DNA from: an uncultured Pseudomonadota bacterium
GTDB taxonomy: Bacteria > Pseudomonadota > Alphaproteobacteria > RF32 > CAG-239
Reading direction: 5' to 3'
DNA: 27,266 nucleotides
Assembly: GCA_949295395.1 (NCBI GenBank)
Contig: CASFLB010000005.1
Location: 1-27,266, forward strand
How positions within the stretch are numbered: position 1 is the first letter of the stretch; each line of letters begins with the position of its first letter. This document shows, in pieces, positions 7,666-16,244 of this stretch. Below the pieces are notes generated by a model that did not search any database, was not told the DNA's origin, and saw only the letters and a program-made list of their open reading frames with translations. Made by a program: the position numbers and the translations under genes.

Positions 7666-9801
7666 TTGGCAGAAAGCGATTTAGAAAAAAATGCGGATTT
7701 TACGCAGATTTATAATAAGCACCACGGTGAAGAAGATCCTCGTGTTGCCGCTCAGCGCTATTTAAATATTTTCCGACAACTTCATATTTTTACAGCCCAC
7801 AAAAGACAAGAATTTGACAATCTTCTTCTAAATCTACCTCTTTCTATCAAAAAAGAATTTTCTCATCTGCCGGGAGGATCCGTCCTCCATGAGTATCTGA
7901 ACGATTTGGAGGAAAAAGCCGGCGTTGAAATTTCAGCAGCTGACGACATTGTTGACAAATCAGCAAAAAGTAAGAGCGAAGCTCCAACTTCGGCCAATTT
8001 ATCTCACGATATTTCGCAAGCTAAAATTCTTGCAAAAGCTCTTGCTGAGGCTCAAGCTCGCATTCCGGTTCAAGCTGGATCACAACTGGCAGCTGATGAC
8101 GTTAAACGTCTAACCGATGATTTAAACCGCAAGTTTGAGGCTATGAGACATGACTTTGAAAAGTCTTTTTCTGAGCGCCACTTAAAAAATATTGACCCAA
8201 CTATCATTGATGATTTAAAAGCATCACTTGAAGCCAAAATTCAATCGCCGACTGCGGCTGTATGTGATGTAAAGATACCAGAGGTTTTGACCGTTTCACC
8301 GAGTTCTGACTTTAAAGACGCGCTCAAAGAAATGGTCGATAAGTGTTTGGTTACTTATCAGCAAAGTCAGAAACAAAACACTCTTGATTTATCAAAAATT
8401 TTTGGAGCTTCTCAAGAAAAACTTGCTCAGATTATCCATATGCAGCAAGAAAAAAAGGATTCCGGTAAAGAAATTGCCGATGCCCTTTCTCTTGTTCTTG
8501 ATAAAAATGCCGAAGCTAATCGTCAAGCGAATGCTGAGCTGGTTAATGCCCTTAAAGTTCTTAACATGACCCGCGTCTCAGAAAACGGAAAATCCTCAGT
8601 AAATATCGAAGCTTTAATTGACGCTCTTGTTGAAAAGCAAACCATGGTGTTTAAAGACTTTTCTCAGAGACAATCTGATGTTTTGAGTCATGTTATCGCT
8701 AACGTCTTGAAAGAATCAAATTCTTCATCCATTGAATTGTTCTCTCAAGCTTTGGATTCTTTCCAACAAGAAAGCTCAAAAATTTTAAAAATGCAGGCTT
8801 CTTTGCAAAAAGCTTTGCTCATAAACTCCAAAAGCTTAAAATCTTTGGCTGAGAGTAATGTCAATCCAACTTCATCTGAGACTACTGATAATCCTAAACC
8901 TGAAAATCTCTCTACTTTGGTTGATGATCTTTTAGATATTGACCCGGCGGCAACGAAGAAAAAGAAAAAGGAAAAAAAGAAGAAAAAAGGGGAAGCATCA
9001 AATATCGAAGCCTCTCAGACCGAGTTTGATCACATATATCCATCAGGAAAAATAAGCCTTGACCATGAGAATGCTTCTTTAGCAGATAATGATTATTCTT
9101 CTTTATCTGGAGAAACTTCTTATCAAGAACATCCTTCTTCCAAAGCTGTTTCTGATCAAGAATGGGAATATGTTGATGACAATGGACATCCCGTTTCTGA
9201 CCAAGAATGGGAATATGTTGACGATGATGGAAATCCCGTTTCTGACCAAGAATGGGAATATGTCGACGATGATGGACATCCCGTTTCTGACCAAGAATGG
9301 GAATATGTCGACGATGATGGGAATCCCGTTTCTGACCAAGAATGGGAATATGTCGATGATGATGGAAATCCCGTTTCTGACCAAAAATGGGAATATGTCG
9401 ACGATGATGGAAATCCCGTTTCTGACCAAGAATGGGAATATGTCGATGATGATGGAAATCCCGTTTCTGATCAGGCATCTTCACTCTTAACTTCTGAACC
9501 CAACGAGAAATTTATTTCGGAATCGCTCGAACCTGCTTCTGAGCCCATTAATCAAGAAAACGAAACAACAGAGATAACCGATACCGCTTCTTTTCTAGCC
9601 TCTCCAGTCACAGAAAATAAACAAGATAGTTTATCCGATTCAGATATGGCGCAAAAGTTTACGGATCAGTTTAATCAAAAAATTGAACTTCCTGAAGAGA
9701 ATTCTCTTATTTCTTCTGACAGTAATTTTATTCCTGACATAAAAATTGCCGGTAGTGAAGATTCTTCTCGTGACGATCCCTACCTTTCTAATCCGTCATG
9801 A
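7666..9801 (+). CDS. Unrecognised coiled-coil/acidic protein with seven 15-residue tandem repeats
   Basis: About 711 residues, with no family I recognise. The start is uncertain: the frame opens at TTG 7636, but TTG 7666 (after GGGCGAG) fits better and gives an N-terminus LAESDLEKNADF. No signal peptide or membrane span is seen, so it is probably cytoplasmic or exported by a dedicated route. Layout: a helical N-terminal part (about 10-90), then a long Lys/Glu/Gln/Ala-rich coiled-coil-like part (about 110-420). A strongly basic KKKKKEKKKKKGE patch lies near residue 430, followed by an acidic Ser-rich part. In that part seven copies of VSDQEWEYVDDDGNP run from about residue 495 to 600, before an acidic C-terminus. 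It sits between the regulator and the three-gene secretin-like run, so it may be a scaffold or a substrate of that machinery. That role is inference. Confidence 0.6.
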   Translation: MAESDLEKNADFTQIYNKHHGEEDPRVAAQRYLNIFRQLHIFTAHKRQEFDNLLLNLPLSIKKEFSHLPGGSVLHEYLNDLEEKAGVEISAADDIVDKSAKSKSEAPTSANLSHDISQAKILAKALAEAQARIPVQAGSQLAADDVKRLTDDLNRKFEAMRHDFEKSFSERHLKNIDPTIIDDLKASLEAKIQSPTAAVCDVKIPEVLTVSPSSDFKDALKEMVDKCLVTYQQSQKQNTLDLSKIFGASQEKLAQIIHMQQEKKDSGKEIADALSLVLDKNAEANRQANAELVNALKVLNMTRVSENGKSSVNIEALIDALVEKQTMVFKDFSQRQSDVLSHVIANVLKESNSSSIELFSQALDSFQQESSKILKMQASLQKALLINSKSLKSLAESNVNPTSSETTDNPKPENLSTLVDDLLDIDPAATKKKKKEKKKKKGEASNIEASQTEFDHIYPSGKISLDHENASLADNDYSSLSGETSYQEHPSSKAVSDQEWEYVDDNGHPVSDQEWEYVDDDGNPVSDQEWEYVDDDGHPVSDQEWEYVDDDGNPVSDQEWEYVDDDGNPVSDQKWEYVDDDGNPVSDQEWEYVDDDGNPVSDQASSLLTSEPNEKFISESLEPASEPINQENETTEITDTASFLASPVTENKQDSLSDSDMAQKFTDQFNQKIELPEENSLISSDSNFIPDIKIAGSEDSSRDDPYLSNPS
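9148..9474 (+). repeat. Seven 45-bp tandem repeats (15 residues each) plus a partial copy
   Basis: Seven in-frame 45-bp units run from 9148 to 9462, followed by a 12-base partial unit (VSDQ). Each encodes VSDQEWEYVDD(D/N)G(N/H)P; the sixth has Lys for Glu. DNA identity between copies is very high, with mostly single third-base changes, which points to recent expansion. There are no spacers, so this is a coding tandem repeat and not CRISPR. Confidence 0.95.
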
Positions 9802-9830
9802 GATTGTTGTGTAAAGCATCCATAAAAGAA

Positions 9831-9859
9831 TTTACAAACATATTGTCCTATTTTAAAAT
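9831..9859 (+). promoter_or_regulatory. Putative sigma70-type promoter before the small soluble protein gene
   Basis: TTTACA (9831-9836), a 17-base spacer and TAAAAT (9854-9859) precede the gene at 9880. The spacer contains ACATATTGTC, which also occurs at 6458-6467 upstream of the regulator. Confidence 0.45.
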
Positions 9860-9879
9860 GAGCGCGTAAGGAGCGCGCC

Positions 9880-10380
9880 ATGAATCAACAACAAACCGAC
9901 AACAACCTTCCTCCTGTTGATAAGGAAACGTTGTGGTATCTGAATAATTATATTTTGTTACGCGATTATTACGATCGCACGATATCTCGTATTGCGGCAA
10001 GATGTGTTCGTCAAGGTAATATTGCCCTTGAAGAATATCCTTTTTACGGTTATGTTCTTGATGTCCTTGAAGAAATTAGTGAAGTTGGAGAATACGTTCT
10101 TGCTCATAAAGAACTTTATCCTTATGTTGAACAAAAAATTAAAGGTGGTCTTGCTGCCTTTCGCAAGGATTTGAAAGAATATCAAACAGAACTCCAGAAA
10201 AATTCTTCTCCTGACATGATTAAAGAAGATGCCTCCGAGCTTAATAAAATGAAAGAAGCGCTCGGCTCTGTTTCTAAAAGCGATGATCCGACAATCGGTG
10301 CCGGTATGAATATTGATCAGGTCATGGAAAAACTCTTAAAAGAAAATAATATTAATCCGTCACCTTCCGAAGGCTCTTAG
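9880..10380 (+). CDS. Unrecognised small soluble protein, first of a three-gene run
   Basis: 166 residues; ATG 9880 has a strong ribosome binding site, AAGGAG at 9868-9873. No signal peptide, membrane span or Cys-rich motif is present. The protein looks mostly helical and charged: a Tyr/Arg-rich segment (LLRDYYDRTISRIAARCVRQ) near residues 26-45, then an acidic central part, and a Lys/Glu-rich C-terminus with a short Ser/Pro end. I do not recognise the family. The gene ends five bases before the secretin-like lipoprotein gene and is almost surely cotranscribed with it and the following one-pass membrane protein. A cytoplasmic accessory or chaperone role would fit but is a guess. Confidence 0.6.
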   Translation: MNQQQTDNNLPPVDKETLWYLNNYILLRDYYDRTISRIAARCVRQGNIALEEYPFYGYVLDVLEEISEVGEYVLAHKELYPYVEQKIKGGLAAFRKDLKEYQTELQKNSSPDMIKEDASELNKMKEALGSVSKSDDPTIGAGMNIDQVMEKLLKENNINPSPSEGS

Positions 10381-10385
10381 GTGTT

Positions 10386-11669
10386 ATGATGTTTGTATCT
10401 AGGTTTTTATATTCGTTTAAATTTTTGCTTCTTGGATTGGGATTTTTTGTTGCAGCTTGTTCCCAAAAATCTGATTTTGGCTCTCAAGATTCTTTACCTG
10501 TTGCCGCAAACAGCTCCTTTGACTTTGATTATATTGCTCCGCGAGACCCCGACATTATTAAAACGACTAAAGGTGCGGCCGAACTTGATTTGGAAACACC
10601 TTTGCGCTGTAAGGTTAAATGGGATACTCAAGAGTTGATTTCTGCCATTCCATACAATGCGTCTTCCTTCAGACTTGTTCAAAACGGCCGTAATGATATG
10701 TTGCCGCGTTATGAGGTTAATGGATTTTCATTTAAATCTTTAGAAGCGCAGAAAGTCTTTCTTAAACTTGATAAAAAAGCCGGCATCCATCTTATTGCCA
10801 AAGACGGCCCTTATGCTCGTATTTCCGGTGAGAATCTTGGTGGCGAATTTTCAGATGTGGTCAAAATGATTGCTGACGCTGCCGGAATTTTTTATTCTTA
10901 TGATGATGAACGTAAACTTATGACCCTTTCGAGAAAGGCTAGTTTTACACTTTATACCCCAAAATCTCGTCCAATTATTCTTGGTCTTCTTGATGCTATC
11001 CGAGGGGCTGGTATTACGGATATTGTTACCGATTGGAGCGATTATTCCATCACGTTTACTGCTGACTATGACACCAAACAAAAAATTATGGATTTGGTCG
11101 ATTATTATAAAGGGAATCCGGTTCTTGTTGCTTATGATGTTAATGTCTTCAGAATTTATCCTAATAATAAAGACAAGTATATTGATTGGCAGTCCGCTCT
11201 TGATACCTTTGATTTTAGCACGGTTAACACCTCACAGGCGGGAATTATCGGTCGTATTTTAACCACATCAAATGATTTAAATTTAACGACTCTCCGCCGC
11301 TTTTTAGGCGCTCAGGCGACAATTGTTCCTGTCGCAGAGGGACGTTTTGTTGTTCCGAATCTGTGGATGTCTCGCTTTGATGTCGGCAAATGCAGTTTTG
11401 ATTATGCCTTGGAAAAAGATCTTTCTATTTTGGCGAAAGCATCTTTTGAAAAAAATAATTTGATTTTCTCAAATATTACTTTAGATATCACAGACGGGGA
11501 AATCGCTCAATTTAATGTTCGGAGCAAGCTTGGAGAAAACCTTTTAATCATTGGCCTTCCTAATGAAATATTTGATAAAAACAAGCCCTTTTCAGAAACA
11601 ATTGTTTTTATTGTGCCTAAGCTTATAAGAGCAACCCAAACAACAAAACACATTATTAATCAACTTTAG
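10386..11669 (+). CDS. Secretin-like outer-membrane lipoprotein (PilN-type, divergent)
   Basis: 427 residues; ATG 10386 or 10389 follows TAGGTG, which overlaps the previous stop. The signal ends FFVAACS, so Cys25 should be lipidated. Residues about 130-260 look like the small N-domains of secretins: GEFSDVVKMIADAAGIFYSYDD, then a second ILGLLDAIRGAGI unit and a VLVAYDVNVFRIY strand. The C-terminus has the sense of a secretin core end, with an IIGLPNEIF segment followed by ETIVFIVPKLIRA, where typical secretins have LLGDIPLLG...ELLVFITPRII. Secretins form outer-membrane gates for type II/III secretion and type IV pili; lipoprotein PilN of IncI-type pili is the closest concept. It is shorter than usual (PilN is above 500 residues). 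It could instead be a secretin-domain accessory lipoprotein that does not form a gate. Confidence 0.5.
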   Translation: MMFVSRFLYSFKFLLLGLGFFVAACSQKSDFGSQDSLPVAANSSFDFDYIAPRDPDIIKTTKGAAELDLETPLRCKVKWDTQELISAIPYNASSFRLVQNGRNDMLPRYEVNGFSFKSLEAQKVFLKLDKKAGIHLIAKDGPYARISGENLGGEFSDVVKMIADAAGIFYSYDDERKLMTLSRKASFTLYTPKSRPIILGLLDAIRGAGITDIVTDWSDYSITFTADYDTKQKIMDLVDYYKGNPVLVAYDVNVFRIYPNNKDKYIDWQSALDTFDFSTVNTSQAGIIGRILTTSNDLNLTTLRRFLGAQATIVPVAEGRFVVPNLWMSRFDVGKCSFDYALEKDLSILAKASFEKNNLIFSNITLDITDGEIAQFNVRSKLGENLLIIGLPNEIFDKNKPFSETIVFIVPKLIRATQTTKHIINQL

Positions 11670-11679
11670 GGAATTGGTT

Positions 11680-12486
11680 ATGGCTGAGAATTTTAATGAA
11701 AATTTGAATACATCTTTTTCTTCCGATGCTTCCAAGCCTCGTAAGATTAAAAAGCTCATCAAAAGACCTATTGTTCGTCCACTTTCTCCTGACGCTCCTA
11801 ATCTTCGTCTGAGAAAAATAAAAAAACTTGTTCGGCCGATTGGAAATAACGCTCCTTTACCTCCTGATCGTTTTTCAGCACCGACCGAACGCCCGGAGAA
11901 TCGTACGAATTTTGATTTTTCTTCGTCTTCATCTGAGGAGTTTTCCCCAATAAGTGATTCTCAGATTAATGACTTGCTTGATAACCAAACATCGGAGAAT
12001 CCGGCCTTGCCTTCTACCGATATTGCTACGCCGCCTTTTTCTGCGGAAACACCTCAATTTATCAACGAATCAGACTTGCAAGAACCCAAAAAAAAGCTTT
12101 TGTTTTCAGATTTGAAAGTTGGAGAACTCTTTACAAAAAAAGCTATGATTTTTGCAGCTGTTGGAATGTTGATTTGCGGCCTGATTTTTGGGAAGCTTTT
12201 CTTTGCAAATTCTACCGTGGTACGTAGCGGTTTGTCCGGCGTTATTGCCAACCCTGAAGTTCCTAAAGGACGTGCTCGTTGTGGCGTCGCCGAAAAGACA
12301 CAAGGTTGTGTTCTTTATATCATGAACCCTCAACGCCAAGATTTATATGCACGTGATTTTTACGATTTGGCTTCACAATTGACTGGTCGTCAGCGTTTTA
12401 TTATCGAAACCGGAAATATGCGTTATTCAAACGTGCGTCTTGCTCCTGGGGAAATAGGACAATTTAATATTCCACCCTTGCAATAG
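11680..12486 (+). CDS. One-pass membrane protein with basic/Pro-rich cytoplasmic N-terminus
   Basis: 268 residues; ATG 11680 has AGGGA at 11668-11672, better than the in-frame TTG at 11674. The first 155 residues are hydrophilic: two copies of an RKIKKL(I/V)..RP unit (near residues 21 and 45), Pro/Ser-rich linkers and an acidic patch. One membrane span (about 156-177) follows. The C-terminal 90 residues should be periplasmic and carry a close Cys pair (C201, C210), possibly a disulfide, with a compact segment ending in Pro-Pro-Leu-Gln. This bitopic plan resembles inner-membrane connectors of secretion/pilus machines (GspC/PilP or the N-terminal half of VirB10), though I see no sequence family. 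It follows the secretin-like gene by ten bases, which supports a connector role. Confidence 0.55.
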   Translation: MAENFNENLNTSFSSDASKPRKIKKLIKRPIVRPLSPDAPNLRLRKIKKLVRPIGNNAPLPPDRFSAPTERPENRTNFDFSSSSSEEFSPISDSQINDLLDNQTSENPALPSTDIATPPFSAETPQFINESDLQEPKKKLLFSDLKVGELFTKKAMIFAAVGMLICGLIFGKLFFANSTVVRSGLSGVIANPEVPKGRARCGVAEKTQGCVLYIMNPQRQDLYARDFYDLASQLTGRQRFIIETGNMRYSNVRLAPGEIGQFNIPPLQ

Positions 12487-12491
12487 TTATG

Positions 12492-12524
12492 AAAAAGCTC
12501 TGATTTTAATTTTCAGAGCTTTTT
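12492..12524. terminator. Bidirectional terminator between convergent genes
   Basis: A 12-bp stem AAAAAGCTCTGA/TCAGAGCTTTTT with a 9-base loop has an A-run on its left and a T-run on its right. It works in both directions. It ends the + strand secretin-like run and the - strand transketolase run, whose stop codon is at 12533-12535. Confidence 0.9.
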
Positions 12525-12532
12525 ATTTGTTG

Positions 12533-14506
12533 TTACTTTATGATTTCTTTTGTCGCTTTAACCAGCGCTTCAGCGGTTAACCCAAAATGCTCATAAAGTT
12601 GAGCTCCCGGCCCTGAGGCACCAAAATCTGATAAACCTAATATTTTTCCGTTTTCACCAACATAGCGTTCCCAGCCAAATGGTGAGGCGGCTTCAATGGC
12701 TATTCGTGGTGAGCTTCCTAAGACCTCTTGTTGATAGCTCTTGCTTTGTTTTTCAAAAAGCTCCCAACATGGCATGGAAACAACGGCCACATCAATTCCC
12801 TCTTGCTTTAATTTTTCTTGAGCTTCAACCGCAATTGAAACCTCTGAACCTGTTGCCAATAAGGTTGCCTGACGCTTTTCTTTGTTTCCGGCTATGATGT
12901 AAGCGCCTTTGGCTGTTTTGTTTTCTTGACAATCGGTTCTCAATAACGGTAAATTCTGTCGGCTTAACGCCAATAAACTCGGCTCATGTTCGCTCATCAG
13001 AGCACACTGCCAAGCTTCAGCCGTTTCAACGCAATCGCAAGGGCGGAAGGTTAAAATATTCGGCATAGCACGATAAGAAGCTAAATGCTCAATCGGCTGA
13101 TGTGTCGGCCCATCTTCACCAACACCAATCGAATCGTGCGTCAAAACATAAATTACTCTTAGCCCCATAAGCGCTGACAATCTCATGGCCGGACGCATAT
13201 AATCAGAAAAGACAAAGAAGGTACCGCCGAATGGTATTATACCGCCGTGAAGAGCCATACCGTTCATGGTAGCTGCCATGGCGTGTTCCCTTATGCCGTA
13301 CATAATATTATTGCCATTATAATCCTTAGACGTTACCGTTTTCATGCCCTTAACAAACGTCAGGTTTGAGGCGGCTAAATCTGCCGATCCGCCCACAATT
13401 TCCGGAATATATGGAACTATTTTTTCTAAGCACATTTCTGATGATTTTCGGGTGGCTACTTTGGTCTTGTTTTTAATAACTTCTTCTTTTAAGTTGTTAA
13501 GCTCTTTATCCCAATTGTTTGGAAGTTTGTTGTTTATTCTATCCCAAAACTCTGTTCCGGCTTTTTGAGCTTGATTTTGCCAATTTTCATAGTCTTTTTG
13601 GCATCTTGCACCGGCTTGGCGCCATAAGTTCAAAACTTCTGCCGGAACTTCAAACGGAGCATAATTCCAGTTAAGATTTTTACGCATTTGGTTTATTTCT
13701 TCTTCGCCAAGGGGCGAGCCGTGGCATTTGGATGTTCCGCTCTTGGTTGGAGCTCCTTTTCCAATCTCTGTTTTGCAAGCGATTAAGGTTGGTTTTTCGG
13801 AACGCTGCGCTATTTCTATGGCTTGACTTATTGCATGATAGTCATGACCATTAATGGCTATTGTTTTCCAGCCGCAAGCTTCAAATCTTTTTATTTGGTC
13901 GGTCGAATTTGCATCTGTTACCTTTCCATCAATTGTAATATTATTATTATCCCAAAAGACGATAAGCTTGTTTAGCCCTAAATGACCGGCTAAAGATATG
14001 GCTTCTTCTGATATTCCCTCCATTAAACAACCATCGCCATTTATAACGTAGGTATAATGGTTGCATAGCTTATCTCCGTATTTTGCGTTTAATATTCTTT
14101 CGGCTAAAGCCATGCCGACGGCTGTGGCAATTCCCTGCCCTAAAGGACCAGTTGTCATATCTATTCCTTGCAAATGGCCGTATTCCGGATGGCCGGCGGT
14201 TTTAGAGCCAAGTTGACGGAAGTTTTTTATATCATCAATCGAAATATCTTTATAGCCGAGGAGATAGAATAATGAGTACAACAACATTGAACCATGTCCG
14301 GCAGACAATACAAAGCGGTCTCTGTCAAACCATTTGCCATCTTGGGGATTTATTTTTATATAGCGGCTGAATAAAACAGTTGCAACATCGGCCATTCCTA
14401 ACGGCATTCCCGGGTGTCCTGATTTGGCTTTTTCAATAGCATCGGCACTTAAAAATCTTATGGCATTGGCCATTGCTTGTTCTTGTTGATATCCGCTTTG
14501 TGTCAT
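12533..14506 (-). CDS. tkt: Transketolase
   Basis: 657 residues, close to the usual 660-670. It moves two-carbon ketol units between sugar phosphates in the pentose phosphate pathway, using thiamine diphosphate and a divalent metal, in the cytosol. Visible signatures: KSGHPGMPLGMAD (His31), TTGPLGQGIATAVGMA, the cofactor motif GDGCLMEGISEEA (about 155-167) with the metal-binding WDNNNITIDG after it, a central GIREHAM with catalytic Glu, and the second-domain THDSIGVGEDGPTHQPIEHL. The start has GGAG eight bases upstream. It lies 11 bases after the small lipoprotein gene and is the last member of a four-gene - strand run. Confidence 0.97.
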   Translation of the reverse strand: MTQSGYQQEQAMANAIRFLSADAIEKAKSGHPGMPLGMADVATVLFSRYIKINPQDGKWFDRDRFVLSAGHGSMLLYSLFYLLGYKDISIDDIKNFRQLGSKTAGHPEYGHLQGIDMTTGPLGQGIATAVGMALAERILNAKYGDKLCNHYTYVINGDGCLMEGISEEAISLAGHLGLNKLIVFWDNNNITIDGKVTDANSTDQIKRFEACGWKTIAINGHDYHAISQAIEIAQRSEKPTLIACKTEIGKGAPTKSGTSKCHGSPLGEEEINQMRKNLNWNYAPFEVPAEVLNLWRQAGARCQKDYENWQNQAQKAGTEFWDRINNKLPNNWDKELNNLKEEVIKNKTKVATRKSSEMCLEKIVPYIPEIVGGSADLAASNLTFVKGMKTVTSKDYNGNNIMYGIREHAMAATMNGMALHGGIIPFGGTFFVFSDYMRPAMRLSALMGLRVIYVLTHDSIGVGEDGPTHQPIEHLASYRAMPNILTFRPCDCVETAEAWQCALMSEHEPSLLALSRQNLPLLRTDCQENKTAKGAYIIAGNKEKRQATLLATGSEVSIAVEAQEKLKQEGIDVAVVSMPCWELFEKQSKSYQQEVLGSSPRIAIEAASPFGWERYVGENGKILGLSDFGASGPGAQLYEHFGLTAEALVKATKEIIK

Positions 14507-14517
14507 CGTATTCTCCT

Positions 14518-15105
14518 CTATTCTTCATAATGACTGTCAAAATATTTGTTATTATATTCTAATTCTTGCGGGTCAATGACTAAACCCATACTTATCGGGT
14601 AATAATACTTTTGTTTTTCGGGTATTTTCACGCGAATGGTTTTTCCTTTATGGCAGTAGCTTTGCCTTTTTACCGGAATGGAAACCTCTTCTGGATATAA
14701 GGTTGTGTTACCATCAGGTGTTTTTACATAATATGAAAATTTTACGCTTCTTGCCCCACGCTGTTCTTGCCGTACTTGAAATACCGGTGTTATATCAATG
14801 TAACTCTGATTAATCTGGGGCGAGATATGGCAAGAACTTTCCTCTCTCAAAAAATTTACCTGATAATCATTCATATTCAATATCAGCTTTGCAAAAGATG
14901 TGTTTTCTAGATATATGACCGGACAAATAATTTGGGGTTTTCCATCATCATCTTGCCTTTCTTGCGGCATGGGAACATAACCAAGTTCATAAAAACTTGG
15001 TTGGTTTTGGCTTGGTCTCCGCGGCCCATCAAAAAAGCTGCATGAGGCTATAAAAACTAGCCCTATTAACATTATCACTGTCTTGTATTGCTTGATTTGT
15101 TTCAT
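14518..15105 (-). CDS. Small unrecognised lipoprotein
   Basis: 195 residues with a lipoprotein signal ending FIASC (Cys22). The mature part is hydrophilic and beta-rich in appearance, with Cys residues at ICPVIYL, SSCHIS and SYCHKG. It has no family motif I recognise. The stretch on residues conserved as FQVRQEQRGARSVKFSYYV may form a beta-sandwich. Start ATG 15105 overlaps the stop of the RNA methyltransferase gene by four bases (ATGA), with AAGGA seven bases upstream, so it is translationally coupled to that gene. Probably anchored in the outer membrane or periplasmic face; function unknown. Confidence 0.7.
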   Translation of the reverse strand: MKQIKQYKTVIMLIGLVFIASCSFFDGPRRPSQNQPSFYELGYVPMPQERQDDDGKPQIICPVIYLENTSFAKLILNMNDYQVNFLREESSCHISPQINQSYIDITPVFQVRQEQRGARSVKFSYYVKTPDGNTTLYPEEVSIPVKRQSYCHKGKTIRVKIPEKQKYYYPISMGLVIDPQELEYNNKYFDSHYEE

Positions 15106-16244
15106 AGCGTTTTCCTTACAAAAAGTGCTGTTAACTCCATATGAGGAGAATAAACAAACTGATCAACCAATGTTACTTCTTTTAGGGTATATCCATTTTT
15201 TATTAACTCATTCGCGTCGGAAACAAAGCTATCGGGATTGCAAGATATTCCGATTATCTTTTTGGGCTTTTGTTCATTGGACATTTTTGTAATTTCGTGT
15301 ATTTGGTTTTTGGCTCCGGCGCGTGGCGGATCAAAAATTATGATATCAAATCCTTGTAGTTCATCTTTATCTAACGTATATTTGAATAAGTTTCTTTCAA
15401 TTATTTTTATGTTACTGATTTTATTTTTATTTATTGTGGCTTCGAACGCTCGTAAAGCTTCCGTATTTGAATCTGCGGCAACTATTTTATTTTCCTTTTG
15501 ACGAGATAAAGGATATGAAAATGTTCCCACGCCACAAAACAAATCCGCAATTAATCCTGTATCATCACCGATATATTGTTGAACTTGATTGATTAAGGCT
15601 GTTTCTGCCGCTTTTGACGCTTGAAGAAATGTTCCACTCGGGATATAAACCTCTCGCCCTCCCATCGTGATTATTGGTTTAGCCTTCTCTATAATTGTTT
15701 CGGTCGGGGCGTCTTTTTTGAAGCGTTGAGCTATTCGAATAATATTTTGTTCTCGTTGAAGAAAGTCGGCTAAAATTTCTCGTTCATTCAGACCTAATTC
15801 TTTAGACATTTCTAAGACAATATCAATTCCATTGTCCGCCTCACAAAGCCAAATATCTCCTTTTTCGGCTTCCGGTTTTATTTTTTTCTTTAAGGGGCGT
15901 TTGGTTACCGGTGTTTGAAACATTTCTTCAAGCAACTGTTTTATCGGTCGGAGAATCCGGTTTAACTTGTCGGTTAAAAGAGAACAACTCTCAATATCGA
16001 CTATTTCTTTGCTATGATGCGCGTTAAAACCTAAAACTATTTTGCCTTTTTTCTTTTCAAAGGCTAAAGAGGCTCGGCGGCGTTGCCCATCTTCTATGAA
16101 AATCGGCTGTCCGTATTTTTCCGGCTGTTCAACCAATTTTGATAATTTTTTTATAAATTCTTCTCTTTTTCCTTTTTGATAGGCTTCCAGAGTTTGACTT
16201 CGGTAAGGACAGCCGCCACATTTGTTAGCATAAGGACACTGCAT
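15102..16244 (-). CDS. RumA/TrmA-family uracil-5 RNA methyltransferase (iron-sulfur, TRAM-less)
   Basis: 380 residues. It should methylate C5 of a uridine in 23S rRNA (RlmC/RlmD activity) or tRNA with S-adenosylmethionine. The N-terminus begins directly with the iron-sulfur cysteines (C3, C9, C12 in CPYANKCGGCPY, and the fourth in ESCSLL), so the N-terminal TRAM RNA-binding domain of E. coli RlmD is absent. Further motifs: GTFLQAS, the AdoMet loop DLFCGVGTF, DPPRAG, the catalytic cysteine in ISCNPDSF, and HMELTALF with the likely base Glu. Its start overlaps the diguanylate cyclase stop by one base (TAATG). Which RNA site it modifies cannot be told from sequence. Confidence 0.9.
   Translation of the reverse strand: MQCPYANKCGGCPYRSQTLEAYQKGKREEFIKKLSKLVEQPEKYGQPIFIEDGQRRRASLAFEKKKGKIVLGFNAHHSKEIVDIESCSLLTDKLNRILRPIKQLLEEMFQTPVTKRPLKKKIKPEAEKGDIWLCEADNGIDIVLEMSKELGLNEREILADFLQREQNIIRIAQRFKKDAPTETIIEKAKPIITMGGREVYIPSGTFLQASKAAETALINQVQQYIGDDTGLIADLFCGVGTFSYPLSRQKENKIVAADSNTEALRAFEATINKNKISNIKIIERNLFKYTLDKDELQGFDIIIFDPPRAGAKNQIHEITKMSNEQKPKKIIGISCNPDSFVSDANELIKNGYTLKEVTLVDQFVYSPHMELTALFVRKTL

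Noticed and set aside
9148..9474. CRISPR-like array
   Set aside because: Units are directly adjacent with no unique spacers and stay in frame within a gene; no cas genes are in the window.
8912..9490. Long open frames antisense and out of frame across the 15-residue repeats
   Set aside because: The 45-bp unit keeps all frames open. Codon use, the acidic repeat and continuity with the rest of the 711-residue protein support the + frame only.
1..12486. An integrative or conjugative element boundary (integrase, att site, relaxase)
   Set aside because: No integrase, transposase, relaxase or direct repeat bounding the cluster is visible in the window, so mobility cannot be claimed from this sequence.
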